Origin: Unio delphinus
Lineage: Eukaryota; Mollusca; Bivalvia; Unionida; Unionidae
Assembly: GCA_029339505.1 (NCBI GenBank)
Contig: JAQISU010000119.1
Location: forward strand, 2,879,001-2,943,000
Length of the DNA: 64,000 nt
Reading direction: 5' to 3'
The position numbers and the translations under genes were made by a program. Shown piece after piece: positions 20,314 to 30,143 of the stretch. The notes below the pieces were generated by a model. The model had not been told where the DNA came from. It did not search any database and was given only the letters and a program-made list of their open reading frames with translations. Numbering within the stretch: position 1 is the first letter of the stretch; every line of letters starts with the position of its first letter.

Positions 20314-23300
20314 CACCCTTGCGTCTATTGCACTCAAGACAAGTCAACATCACATTATTTCTGACATGACCGAGATTGTTATTTTTTCTGTCAACGGTGA
20401 ATTGGCGAGGATCCTTATCCGAATACTGCCAACGCATTATACAATTGCAACTTGCGCAGTGATTATTTTGTTGTTGCTTCAAAGTGATTATTAATTCAGC
20501 ATCAATATCAAATTCTCGTTGTTTTTTTTTTTGTCTTGTTGTTTGTAACCGGAGAGTTTTTTATCAATAATATCATTATCATTGCCAATGATTTCATCAT
20601 CGCCACCAATGATTTCATCATCGAAGACAATTCTTCGAAGTTGATTTATTTTTCGTACTCTAGACACTGCGAGATAGACTAAATTCGACCATTCTATGCG
20701 ATTATCTACCATCCAAACAATTGTATTCGATATTGTCATTCCTTGTGAAGAATGTATCGTCGCTGCATAACCTAGTGTCCACGGGGATTTATTAGCACGC
20801 AATGCATCTTCAACGACATTGATATCAACCAGCACAATATCATTTATTACGAGAATCTGCTTTTCACGCCCTGACTCTGTCAGGCCTGGAATATCAACTT
20901 CGATGTTCTGTTTTCGTGTATCCGATGGCCTATAACAGAGGGGCACTGGAAGTGTTGCAAATTTTTGTTTATGCAATTCAAATAACTTCATCTGAAGTGT
21001 GTCCCTGACTATTTTTCTACTTGCAATGATCAAATCATTTGGTCTCCATGATTCCCAAAACTCATTCATGGGAGTTTCCGAAATTATTTCACGGGCTATT
21101 TCACACTGGATTTTATCCGGTTGTAATCTAATTAGTTTCTTCAATTCTTTTAATTCATTATCAAGTGATCTATGATCGGTATCAATTTCTTCATAATAGT
21201 CTACAAAACCCTTTAGCCATTCATGGGGAGATGCACCGACAAATGGTGGTGGTTGGCCGTGATCACCGCACATGACGATTTTTGTATTCTTCAATAACAA
21301 CCACTCAAGAAATATTTTTAAGACATGTTCGGACACTGTGTCTATTTCATCCCAAATCATGAATTCAGGAATAAATTTCTCTCCCATGCGCTCAGGAGTC
21401 CATTTATATCCCTTCCATCTAAAGAAACTATGATAAGTGCAGGCATTTACCCCTCTCTGTATCATTTCTCTTGCAAGTCTGTGAGTCGGTGTTAGCACAA
21501 TCATGTTTGGATTGGAAACACGAAATAACTCAATTGCCCGGGTTGTTTTTCCTGACCCACCACAGCCGTTTAAATAAACTGTTTTATATCTACAGATTGG
21601 ATCAGAAATCGGTGGTGCACTAGAAAATTCTGAACACTGATTGCTTTCTAAGTAATTATTTTCAATGGTAACATCTGCTGATGGAATATAATCATGAAGC
21701 ATTTCCTTCTTAATTCTCCATGACCCCCAATTCTCGTTGCCAGTAGCCTTAAAATCAGTCATTTTGCTATTTATGTAAAATGAATCAGTAGCAACTCTAA
21801 CTGCGGTGGTAGGAAATCTATTGATCATTGAAAATAAATTAATAGAAGCATAACCAAGCATAGAAGCTCTCAAATGTGTGTACTGCGGATTGTATCCATC
21901 AGTGTAAGTAACAATTGTACCCAATTTGGTTCCATCGGACATAAATGCGTCCTTACGATTGACATATAAGCCCTTATTCGTTAAATCCGTGATTACAAAA
22001 TCGTATTCAGCATTGTCTATAATCAATCGTGAAGAATATCTCGTATTATCATCTTTGCCACCTTGGGTAAATTTACCGATTATTCTTCGTCCAAGATCTT
22101 TTGCTTCATTGTTTCTGATTTCATATAACTGTTTGGACCAATCCATGATTTGTTGTTCATTAAAATCAGGAAACAGTTTTCGCTCTTCGCTAATTATTTT
22201 CTCTAGATCAGGTTGTGGTAACCAGACTGATTTCTGTGCTCGATAGGATATAATTGCTTCACTGACAATTAATGATTTTAACATCTTACAATCAAGCATA
22301 TACCGTAATAACACTATTGGCATCCAGTGTTTTTCAGACATGTGTTTACCAATCCAAAGATAACTACACGGATGAAGTCCTGTAGCCATTTCAAATGATA
22401 CTACACAAGCGAATCCGGTTAAATCGAAATGTGGCAGTGGTCCATTAATAGCAACACGGGTCATTTCGTGTGTAGGGTGTCCAAATCGTTTGAAATATTT
22501 CTCGCATGCTCCATACCCAAGAAAACTTCCTGGATAACACGCAATCATATCAACGGAAATAACGGTATCAGCGGTGTATTTTGTGTTCCATAATCCTCCA
22601 TGGCTGTATTCAAGACAGGACAATTTGACATCTGATAAGAACTCACTTCGGGTTGGTTTCCACGCGTTTTTCTTTCTAGCAAAATGTGCTGCAATGGATG
22701 GTACTGTAAAACAGTTTGCTAATAATTGATCGTGGTCTTCCTCCAGAGAAAACTCACTAGCTAGTTGTTTCATTTGATTATGCAGCTCTTCAGTACGGTA
22801 CAATTCTTCGTTGGGCCTTACAAACTGATCAAATCTACATTCTTCGTCTGAAGTACTATGAAATAGCCACACTGACACAGGATCGTTTTTACTCAAATGG
22901 TAAATAGCATCAAATAATTTCTGCTCTGAAAAAAACTCTTCGGTTTGGGATAGATATTTTACGGTTCTATCCCGTGGGAATATTGTTACTGCAGATGACC
23001 ACGCGTGTGCGTTATGATCAATAATTTCAATGGGGTTTCCTTTTTTTGATTGATATTTCGGTTCTTTTAATACTTCACCGGTGATTGTCGTTACTGATAT
23101 TGGAAATCTCAATGATGTTTCTAATTTAGCTATATCCTGAATTGTTGCCCCATGCTGTTTCACTGTCAGTTCCCATTCGGTTATTTTTTTTCGTCTTAGA
23201 TCAGTTAGTTTATTTCCCCGGGACGCATTTGTGAAGTGTTCCATTATTCGTGTTGCTACACATTTTGAGCCCTGTCGAATATTTCATGGGTGCTAGTTTT

Positions 23301-23772
23301 GCAATATCGGGTTTGTCATTGAGCGGATATATCCCGTAAACAACTACTGTGACAGGATAAGATCTTTCGTAGTATGGTTTATCAAGTCCAGTCAAAATTC
23401 CTGGTTTTGAATCCTGAGTCACAGTGACAGTTTTTTTGTCCTTAAGAATAGGCTCGTATTTGTCCCTAATGATCCATTTTCCATTATCACGGATAAGGAA
23501 TTTTATTCGAAAAAAATTTCTTTCTTCCCCAAGATTTGATATTATCTCTGCTGCTTTTCATCATTCATGGTAGGGTCAACAACACCATCAATTCGAAATG
23601 TTGACCAACAATGAGCTGCCCCATCACGCTTGAATTCATTAAAACAGTCTCTGATTTTACTAATTAAGGTTCTATCAAGAATTTTATTCTTTGGTGTATC
23701 AGAAACTCTATCAAGATTGAATTGAACACTTTTCCAGGGCTTAATTTTCGATAATCTCTCGAACTCCTCCAT
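20306..23772 (-). CDS. Family-B-like DNA polymerase fused to SF1 helicase and HNH domain
   Basis: The main frame (20491-23244) encodes 917 residues. Polymerase palm motifs: VDMIACYPGSF (A, about 231), RRIIGKFTQGG (B-like, about 390) and VATDSFYINSK (C, about 485). Helicase motifs: GCGGSGKTTRA (I, about 563), IWDEID (II, about 631), CGDHGQPPP (III, about 660), IHSSQGMT (V, about 832) and AVSRVRK (VI, about 860). An N-terminal part of about 170 residues (from MEEFERLSKIKPW at 23772) is separated by two frame breaks near 23550 and 23265. The HNH domain (CASC, FTVDR, NNNLGHVRNN, CLECNRRKG) follows in the -1 frame after a slippery A run. I see no clear exonuclease motifs. It is the replication protein; the helicase fusion is unlike ordinary Polinton polymerases. 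Confidence 0.8.
20521..20527 (-). promoter_or_regulatory. Candidate -1 frameshift heptamer before the HNH domain
   Basis: The helicase frame reads AAA AAA AAA AAC AAC GAG and stops ten codons later. Slipping -1 on A-AAA-AAC opens QREFDIDAELII and the whole HNH domain to its stop at 20306. E1 has 13 A here and would need +1, so homopolymer drift is an alternative explanation. Confidence 0.4.
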
Positions 23773-23814
23773 ACTATAATTAAAACAAGCATTTAAATGA
23801 AAGATTTAAGTATA

Positions 23815-24138
23815 ATGAATCATTGCAAATGGCTTATGATAGGATCAGTGACACCGTGTAACAAATCATGCAGAAATGAATTCTGTTGGTATCATATGCA
23901 AAGCTTTCGTCGTGGAAGCCTTGGTCCGTTACCCTGTATTCGATGTGGGGTTGGGGTCAGGGGGAAATCGCAATTATGTCTTAGGTGTGGCGGCAAACGA
24001 TACAGGGAACTAAAACGCTATTATAATAAAAGAATAAAAAATACTGTCATTGACCCCAACGATGACAAAATCATAAAGACTCCTCAAGATTATATACAGA
24101 GACTTATAATTAAACCAAATAATGAATTAGAAAAATAG
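23815..24138 (+). CDS. Cys-rich zinc-binding small protein, E2 copy (107 aa)
   Basis: I choose the ATG at 23815 (MNHCKWLMIG) because it matches E1; an upstream in-frame ATG at 23797 is not conserved. Cysteines: CNKSCRNEFC with following His, PCIRC, LCLRCGGKRYRELKR. Two zinc knuckles and a basic C-terminus are predicted. It is transcribed away from the polymerase gene with 42 bases between the starts, which contain TATAATTAAAAC. Intact here. Function unknown; DNA or RNA binding is likely from composition. Confidence 0.75.
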   Translation: MNHCKWLMIGSVTPCNKSCRNEFCWYHMQSFRRGSLGPLPCIRCGVGVRGKSQLCLRCGGKRYRELKRYYNKRIKNTVIDPNDDKIIKTPQDYIQRLIIKPNNELEK

Positions 24139-24151
24139 TGTTATTATACAA

Positions 24152-24669
24152 ATGAACCAAGAATTCAGACCTCACCCGTGCTTGTTAATTATGAAGCATC
24201 CAGTGATGGTGTTGTAAGAAACCGTAGGCTAAAGAAACCGGTCGGTTTTGTGACTAATCAAGGGTATTTGATGTTTAGCGCTGGAAAGAAGAAATATCAC
24301 AATCATCGTTTCATATTTGAATGTTTTAATGGATTGATCGAGGATGGTCTTGTTATCGATCACATTGATTCTAATCCAAAGAATAATTCCTTATCAAATT
24401 TAGAAGCTGTTACACAGAGTGAGAATTTGAAACGAGGAAGGACTGGCACTTGCAAAACGGTTGGGAAGAGACCTGTGAAATCTTTGAATACAACGACTAA
24501 CGCAGAAAAAATATTTCAATCAATGAATGAAGCCAGTGGGTATTTCAATATTTGTCGATCTTCTGTACAAAAGGTTGCAAGGGGGATTTATCTATCGGCC
24601 ATTTCAAAAGAGACAGGACAAAAAATTCCATTTTCGTATGTCTATAACACTAAGGGAGACAACTCTTAA
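24152..24669 (+). pseudogene. HNH endonuclease, homing-type, E2 copy with early frameshift
   Basis: Colinear with the E1 enzyme at 4381. The start MNQEFRPHP is followed by a one-base loss near 24176, after which the frame 24178-24669 reads LVNYEASSDGV, the HNH core HNHRFIFECF, VIDHIDSNPKNNSLSNLEAVTQSEN, and a NUMOD1-like end AEKIFQSMNEASGYFNICRS. Active-site His, Asp-His and Asn are retained. It follows the Cys-rich gene by 13 bases with a TTATTATACAA leader. Confidence 0.75.
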
Positions 24670-25428
24670 ATATAACCAATGGATATAACCAAGGGAGTTA
24701 TCTCCCTTAGATTGTGTTAACTTGTTTTATGGGTTATTGTGATTCAGCGGCTGGGCATTGTTTTGTAAGAAAGAAAATGTTTTCAAACAATTATAATCTT
24801 TTTTTTAGTGCTTTATGCAAATAAACTGTCTCATTTAAGTACCGTGAAACACCATTAATAAGTAATTCAAGAAAATAAAATAACACACTCTGTGGATTGA
24901 CGCTGCTGTATTAGTCACCTTATATACTAAATGAAAGGTTTAAAGCTGGGGCTTTCAAAGGCCAATCCGACCAGTCAAAAAATAACCCACGCCATTGACA
25001 CGTGTGCGTGGTTGACTTTTCTCAATCATGCAACCGGGTTTAATTTCATGGGCTGCTTTGATTGGTCGGATGGCCATAGAAAATCAGCCCCGTCGTTTCA
25101 TGTTTGTGCTGTCTTGTGCCGTCCCATCATCATTACATCATCATTGAATTATAATCCATCCTTAATTAAGTTAATTAAGTATATGTATACCTACAATCTG
25201 AGTGGAGATGTACTGTCCTTAATTAAGTATATGTATACCTACAATTTGCCACAACACTCGAGTGGAGATATATACGGTATTTGTGCTGTCCTTAATTAAG
25301 TTAATTAAGTATATGTATACCTACAATTTGCCACAACACTCGAGTGGAGATATATACGGTATTTGTGCTGTCCTTAATCAAGTATATGTTGTGATGTCAC
25401 CCCAAGCATATCTTCTGGGCGGTCTAAG
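24670..25428. promoter_or_regulatory. Conserved control region with TATA box and tandem repeats, E2
   Basis: On the minus strand TATATAAGG near 24925 is followed by CTAATACAGCAGCG, as in E1. Between 24945 and 25140 lie GGGGCTTTCAAAGGCC, ATTGGTCGGATGG and a GTTTGTGCTGTCTTGTGCCG stretch. From 25139 to 25385 there are nearly perfect tandem units of about 80 bases containing TTAATTAAGTTAATTAAG, CACTCGAGTGG and TATATACGGTATTTGTGCTG. The unit then leads into GTTGTGATGTCACCCC and the small ORF. AT-rich palindromes and CTCGAG boxes in tandem suit an origin or enhancer; function is inferred. Confidence 0.6.
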
Positions 25429-25656
25429 ATGGCGTTTGCCACGTTAGGCCTCCCTTCCGGAGATGTATGTTTCGGGTTTCCCTTGGGCTTACTTGGATGT
25501 GAAGGCAACCAAGGAGATCCAAAGATGTGTTGTCGTATATATGTAACCTCTAGGTCATTTCACGTAAACATACCCTCTTGTGATTCTAACCCGTTATTTG
25601 ACGAGTTAGATTCACTCTTAGGGGAATATGTTTCCGGTGAATGTAAATATAAATGA
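25429..25656 (+). CDS. Small ORF with conserved start, possible early/regulatory protein (75 aa)
   Basis: The ATG is in a good eukaryotic context (AAGATGG). The first 14 residues (MAFATLGLPSGDVC) are shared with a truncated frame in E1. The rest is not conserved there. The C-terminal part is acidic and hydrophobic (LFDELDSLLGEYVSGE), such as seen in transcription-activating peptides, but I recognise no family. It lies immediately behind the tandem-repeat control region. Confidence 0.4.
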   Translation: MAFATLGLPSGDVCFGFPLGLLGCEGNQGDPKMCCRIYVTSRSFHVNIPSCDSNPLFDELDSLLGEYVSGECKYK

Positions 25657-25888
25657 CCTAAAATAAATAACATCCATGGATGTAATTAGCTCTCCGTCAC
25701 ATTTAGGTAGCCCCGTATGGTGTTCAAAAATGAATTACCGGCCAAATAGGGTCAAATCGAGATCGAAGAAATCTCAGAAAAAAAAATGGAAATACTCAAA
25801 GAAAGAACCCTATGAAAGACACAGTGGCCTATATCAAGGGGGCCAAATGACTGATAACCGCTCATCATGGTTGTTATTTATTTTTGTC
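25657..25888. other. Spacer between small ORF and minisatellite
   Basis: About 230 bases. A frame of Lys/Ser-rich residues crosses it (25676 onward) but enters the minisatellite and has no counterpart in E1, so I do not call a gene. Confidence 0.4.
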
Positions 25889-26250
25889 TGCATTTATATT
25901 TATATATACAGAATTAATTTTAAAAAATATATTTATATATACAGAATTAATTTTAAAAAATATATTTATATATACAGAATTAATTTTAAAAAATATATTT
26001 ATATATACAGAATTGATTTTAAAAAATATATTTATATATACAGAATTAATTTTTAAAAAAGATATTTATATATACAGAATTAATTTTAAAAAATATATTT
26101 ATATATACAGAATTAATTTTAAAAAATTTATTTATATATACAGAATTAATTTTAAAAAATATATTTATATATACAGAATTAATTTTAAAAAATATATTTA
26201 TATATACAGAATTAATTTTAAAAAATATATTTATATATACAGACTGAATT
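25889..26250. repeat. 33-bp minisatellite, about 10.5 units
   Basis: Units run from CAG to CAG at 25909, 25942, 25975, 26008, 26041, 26075, 26108, 26141, 26174, 26207 and 26240. All are 33 bases except one of 34. The consensus contains AGAATTAATTTTAAAAAA and TATATTTATATATAC. Because 33 is a multiple of three, the array stays open as an 11-residue repeat (YIYRINFKKYI). Confidence 0.95.
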
Positions 26251-26306
26251 TTGAAAATATTAACAGCTCTTTTTGAAAAATGAATTAGAAATATGTATTA
26301 TCATAT

Positions 26307-26663
26307 ATGAATTCTGAAAATATGAATAGCATCATAGTTGAAATTGCAAAATTGAAAAATCAGAATATTAAATTGTCAGATGGGTTAAATCCTGATCAAA
26401 TCAAGTCGGATTTTCAGGATATAGAATACGGAGTTAGCACTAACAAGTATATGTTACCAAAGAAATATGCACTCATCAAAAAAATTCAAAATTCTATTCG
26501 AGACTCTCTTGCATTTTCCAGTGAAGTAGATGTGTTTGTTCCGTTATATACTATCGTGGAAGGAATACGAAAAGAATTGGGTAACGAATATGAATTGAAA
26601 AAGGAAGTTAATTCTAAAATTAGAAACTTACGAGCGTTAATTCAAGAAAATGAACTATTTTGA
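26307..26663 (+). CDS. Small conserved protein of unknown function, E2 copy (118 aa)
   Basis: Same length and blocks as the E1 gene at 2929 (NSIIVEI, DIEY, IQNSI, IVEGIRKELGNEY, KIRNLRAL). It is charged and helical, probably coiled coil. The start is placed at 26307 because the first residues align with E1; a second ATG lies at 26322. It follows a TATTATCATAT leader and precedes the structural cluster in the same direction. No family recognised. Confidence 0.7.
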   Translation: MNSENMNSIIVEIAKLKNQNIKLSDGLNPDQIKSDFQDIEYGVSTNKYMLPKKYALIKKIQNSIRDSLAFSSEVDVFVPLYTIVEGIRKELGNEYELKKEVNSKIRNLRALIQENELF

Positions 26664-27193
26664 TTGACCGACCCTCAATATATTTTGTCAGACAGTAAAA
26701 TCTCCTTGAGATTTTTATTTTTTTGTCATTTTTTGATTGAATCAGTGAAAATATTTCACACTGCGAAAATAAAATAGAATCCTAACAGCTTTTCTCTATG
26801 GAAAATCCAATCCAAAATCGACTACTTGACCCTACGAGGTTTTTTACCAAAAATCGATGAAAAATGACCAAACATCACTGAAAACAGGCAAAAATTGATG
26901 AAAAATGGCTAAAAATCATCAAAAATGAGTTTTAACAGCTTTTCCTTATGGAAAATCCCATGTAAAATCGACTACTTGACTGTAAAATCTCTTTGAGATT
27001 TTCAACTGAAAACCACCAAAATGGCACCAAAACTGTCAAAAACAGGCAAAATCAATGAACAAAAAATAAAAATATTTCACAGCAATAAAATATATAAATA
27101 TTTCACAGCAATAAAAAATTGGACCGTTAGGGGAAGGAATCATCGATCGGGGAAATTGTTTTACAATTGAAAAATGGTTTCTGATTTCAAATA
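26664..27193. other. AT-rich spacer with short direct and inverted repeats
   Basis: Contains two copies of CTTTTC..TATGGAAAATCC followed by AAAATCGACTACTTGAC (from about 26789 and 26937) and the small palindromes AAAATCTCCTTGAGATTTT and AAAATCTCTTTGAGATTTT, each followed by T-rich sequence. No gene seen. The palindromes resemble others in spacers of E3 and E5. Confidence 0.55.
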
Positions 27194-28168
27194 ATGGTCA
27201 ATGAAGCATTAACGACCCGATTGGCTCGTGAGCGACTAGATGCAATTAAGAAATTTATACCAATTCGCGACTCTGTCAGGAATAAACTGCAAGAACGACA
27301 GAGTCTTCAGACTGATTTTGCTGCGGGATCTGAAGAGTTGTTTAAACCAATAACTACAACAACGAAACAGATAGTGTCAACAATCTCTGAGCAAGGAAAA
27401 AAACAAGAAGAGACTTTTCTCCCTGTGTTAGAAAAAATAGCAAAAAGAACTAAACAAACAAAAAAGTCTTTAGAAACACTTCCAGTGGATATAGTAGCTA
27501 CTTCACGGCAACAACAAAAAAAAGAGCAAGTACTAGAAGAACTAGGTGCTATTGCAATAAAACAAGAAGAGGAAGAAGACGTTACTATAGCAAAAATGCA
27601 TTCACCGCAAAGTAGATTTACAAACTATGCATACAACATAATTAAAAGTTTTAAAGATGACAATGATTTAATTAACTTTACCGCGCGGAATTTTTCACTC
27701 GATCAAAGAGAAATAGCTGTAAACAAAAGGTATAAAGAGTATATAAAAAACGACGAGAATTGGATAAAAAAAGTATACTTGGCAAACCGTGGTAGATTTA
27801 GAATCAGAGAAAGTAACCGCAATAATTTTGAGAGTTTTAAAGACAAAGTATTGACTAGAATAGATCCAATGAATATAGTAGTTAAAGAGGATGAAGAGGA
27901 GTTAACTGAAGATGAGTATTTAGGTAGCGGAATAGTTGAAAACACTAGCGTTACTTGTCCTGGTAGTGTTCTCAGTGATATATCACGGTTAGAAGTCCTC
28001 ATCGGAGGGAAACGAGCCGGAAATAACTCACCGGAAATAATTAATGAAGCAGCTGATATCTGTAGACGATTATTTGCCGGTGGTATCATGGACATTAATG
28101 TATATTGAGAACTCATTGCTGAGTTAGTTGAAAATCACAAAGATGCCCATGGTTATTACAGCGATTGA
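27194..28168 (+). pseudogene. Conserved long structural-block protein, E2 copy (304 aa plus tail behind a stop)
   Basis: Blocks: LTTRLARERLDAIKKFIPIRD (1-30), LQTDFAAGSEELFKPITT (35-55), a Lys/Glu-rich coiled-coil middle, and CPGSVLSDISRLEVLIGGKR then IINEAADICRRLFAGGIMDI near the C-terminus. A TGA after INVY replaces the Arg codon seen in E3 and E5; 19 further codons (ELIAELVENH, YYSD) remain homologous, so the natural stop is at 28166-28168. First gene of the capsid cluster. Function unknown; a virion core or scaffold role is inferred from position only. Confidence 0.65.
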
Positions 28169-28202
28169 TCACTAATTAAAAAACTACTAGTTTTATAACA
28201 AG

Positions 28203-28655
28203 ATGATTATACACTACAATCATGATTAACCAACCCTCGTCTATGTAGTTAATTCACGGTTTCCAGTTTATAGAGCATACTACGGAGATGGTTTAGGTAA
28301 TACCATTGCAGGGTTATTTACAAGAATGGCCCCAAAAGTGATGCCGTTAGCTAAACAACTAGGAATGAAAGCCATTGATGTTATTCGTGATAAGGGTATT
28401 GGTGTTGTTGGAGATCTTGCCGGGAAAGCGTTTTCAACTGTGAAGAATAAAATAACATCATTAGTGAGACGAAAAAAGAAACCATTGCCATCTACAGCAG
28501 AGATGCCTGCGAGTGTCAGTAAAATAATAAATAACGCAGTAGATGAAAAACTAGCGTCATTGGCGACTCCCTTGATAAATCAAGAAGACCAAAATAACAT
28601 GATAGCAAACATGATAGCGGGAAGTGGCTTTAAAAAACCACGTAGAAAACGCTAG
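28203..28655 (+). pseudogene. pVI-like protein, E2 copy with stop at codon 9
   Basis: The start MIIHYNHD matches E1 and E5; a TAA then replaces Lys. Next come VYVVNSRFPVYR, YYGDGLGNTIAGLFTR and MAPKVMPLAKQLGMKAIDVIRDKG, an amphipathic helical body. The C-terminus has IAGSGF, matching the adenovirus protease consensus (M/I/L)xGx-G, followed by a basic tail (KKPRRKR). In adenoviruses pVI ruptures the endosome and its cleaved C-terminal peptide activates the protease. The same layout here suggests an analogous cofactor peptide. Confidence 0.65.
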
Positions 28656-28709
28656 CGTTTTTCACGATGAAATGGAAAATCCGATTTAGACTCTGATAAA
28701 TAGAATAAA

Positions 28710-30115
28710 ATGTTCAAAAGGTCATCAGATCCAGCATTTGATATGGATGCCCCAGTGCGTAAAGATGATTCTGTACGCGATTTTCAATCTTATTCTTATC
28801 ACGCAATACAACCCGATCTCCGATCACGAATTGAACTTCAAGTTCATGATACCAGTAAATAATTTTTGCCTTGTGAAGCGTTTATTGAAGTAGAAGGAGA
28901 ACTTGTAACAATCGATGCTGCACATAATGATCCACCATATGACATTAGCCAAACTACCCGAGTTGGTTTTGTTAATAATGGCATAATGGCGTTATTTGAA
29001 AGTGCAAGATATCTCAATGATGGAAAAGAAATTGAATCCATTGACCGTGAAGTTGATGTGGCTACAACAATCATAGGGTTAGCAAGATATTCTGATGATT
29101 ATACAAGATCAGCGGGTCCATCTATGATGTTTTCTAAGGATATTACTGATCACCCTGAACACGTCCAGTATTCTAGAGTAAAGGCAACACAAGCTACCGC
29201 AGTTGATCCAGCACCAGCCGGATATACAAGACCAGTTGGTACTTTTGATGTCATTAATAATATTACTAACTACATCCTAGGATTTGCAACACGTGTTACA
29301 ACGTTACAAGGACAGCGTCGACAGTTTTCATGTGCAATTCCACTGCATCATATATTCGGATTCTGTAGAAATGTTAGAAAAGTTATTTATGGAGCTAAAC
29401 ACACAGTAGCGCTTGTACGAAAGGGTACTGATAATGATGCAATATGGCATGATGCTGGTGTTCCTGATGGTAAAGTCGTTTTAACAAAACTAGCATTATG
29501 GATGCCAGTGTTAACTCCATCAATTACCGCAGAAGAAAAATTGTTATCATTTATGGACCAAGGAGGAAAGTCGTTATTGAGTTGGTTATCAGTGACCACT
29601 GATATTAAACTGGATAATGTTAATGATATATTTACTTGGCATCTGGCATCAAAACAAGGAGTTTCTGCTCCACGTCATATATTTATTGCATTACAGAATG
29701 CTGCGCGAGTTGGTAATCAAGAACGTAGTCATATGATATTTGATCAGTTAGGTGTTAGAGAAGTCTCACTGAGAATAAACGGACAACAGGAACCATCTGA
29801 AGATGTGCAACTTGATTACGATCAAAATCATATTGCACGTGCCTATCATAACCTGTTGTCGTTTATGGCACGTGATCTAAATGTGGATACTGGTTTGCAA
29901 ATATCACAATGGGATTTTAAAAATCTCTATCCGATTTATTACTTTTCGCTGGAACATCTCGACTTGGTGATATACACTTCAGAGCCCGTGTAACCCGTCC
30001 TGGTGGTATTGCTAATTATAGAGCGGTTGCTGTCATTCTCAGTGATAAATCAATGCTATTTGAAGGTGTTGGAGGAAGAATGAGAGTGGTAGATGCCCCA
30101 GTAGAAAACATGTAA
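28710..30115 (+). pseudogene. Major capsid protein candidate, E2 copy
   Basis: About 468 codons from MFKRSSDPAFDMDAP to a VVDAPVEN end shared by all copies. A TAA at 28860-28862 sits in the DTSK-x-FLPCEAFIE block, and about 13 bases are lost near 29970, shifting the last 40 codons. Conserved segments include FVNNGIMALFESARYL, IGLARYSDDYTRSAGPSMMF, IPLHHIFGFC, WMPVLTPS, and YRAVAVILSDKSM at the C-terminus. Length and beta-rich composition fit a double jelly-roll capsid protein; the identity is inferred from gene order between pVI-like and pX-like/protease genes. Confidence 0.7.
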
Positions 30116-30143
30116 ACGATTTAGAATCAATCTATTATGTATA

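Noticed and set aside
21926..22246. 106-codon frame opposite the polymerase
   Set aside because: Shadow of the coding strand; no similarity in E1 or E4.
25889..26250. CRISPR-like array
   Set aside because: Repeats are directly adjacent without unique spacers, and the context is eukaryotic.
25884..26276. 130-codon frame over the minisatellite
   Set aside because: Consists almost only of the 11-residue repeat and has no counterpart in E1.
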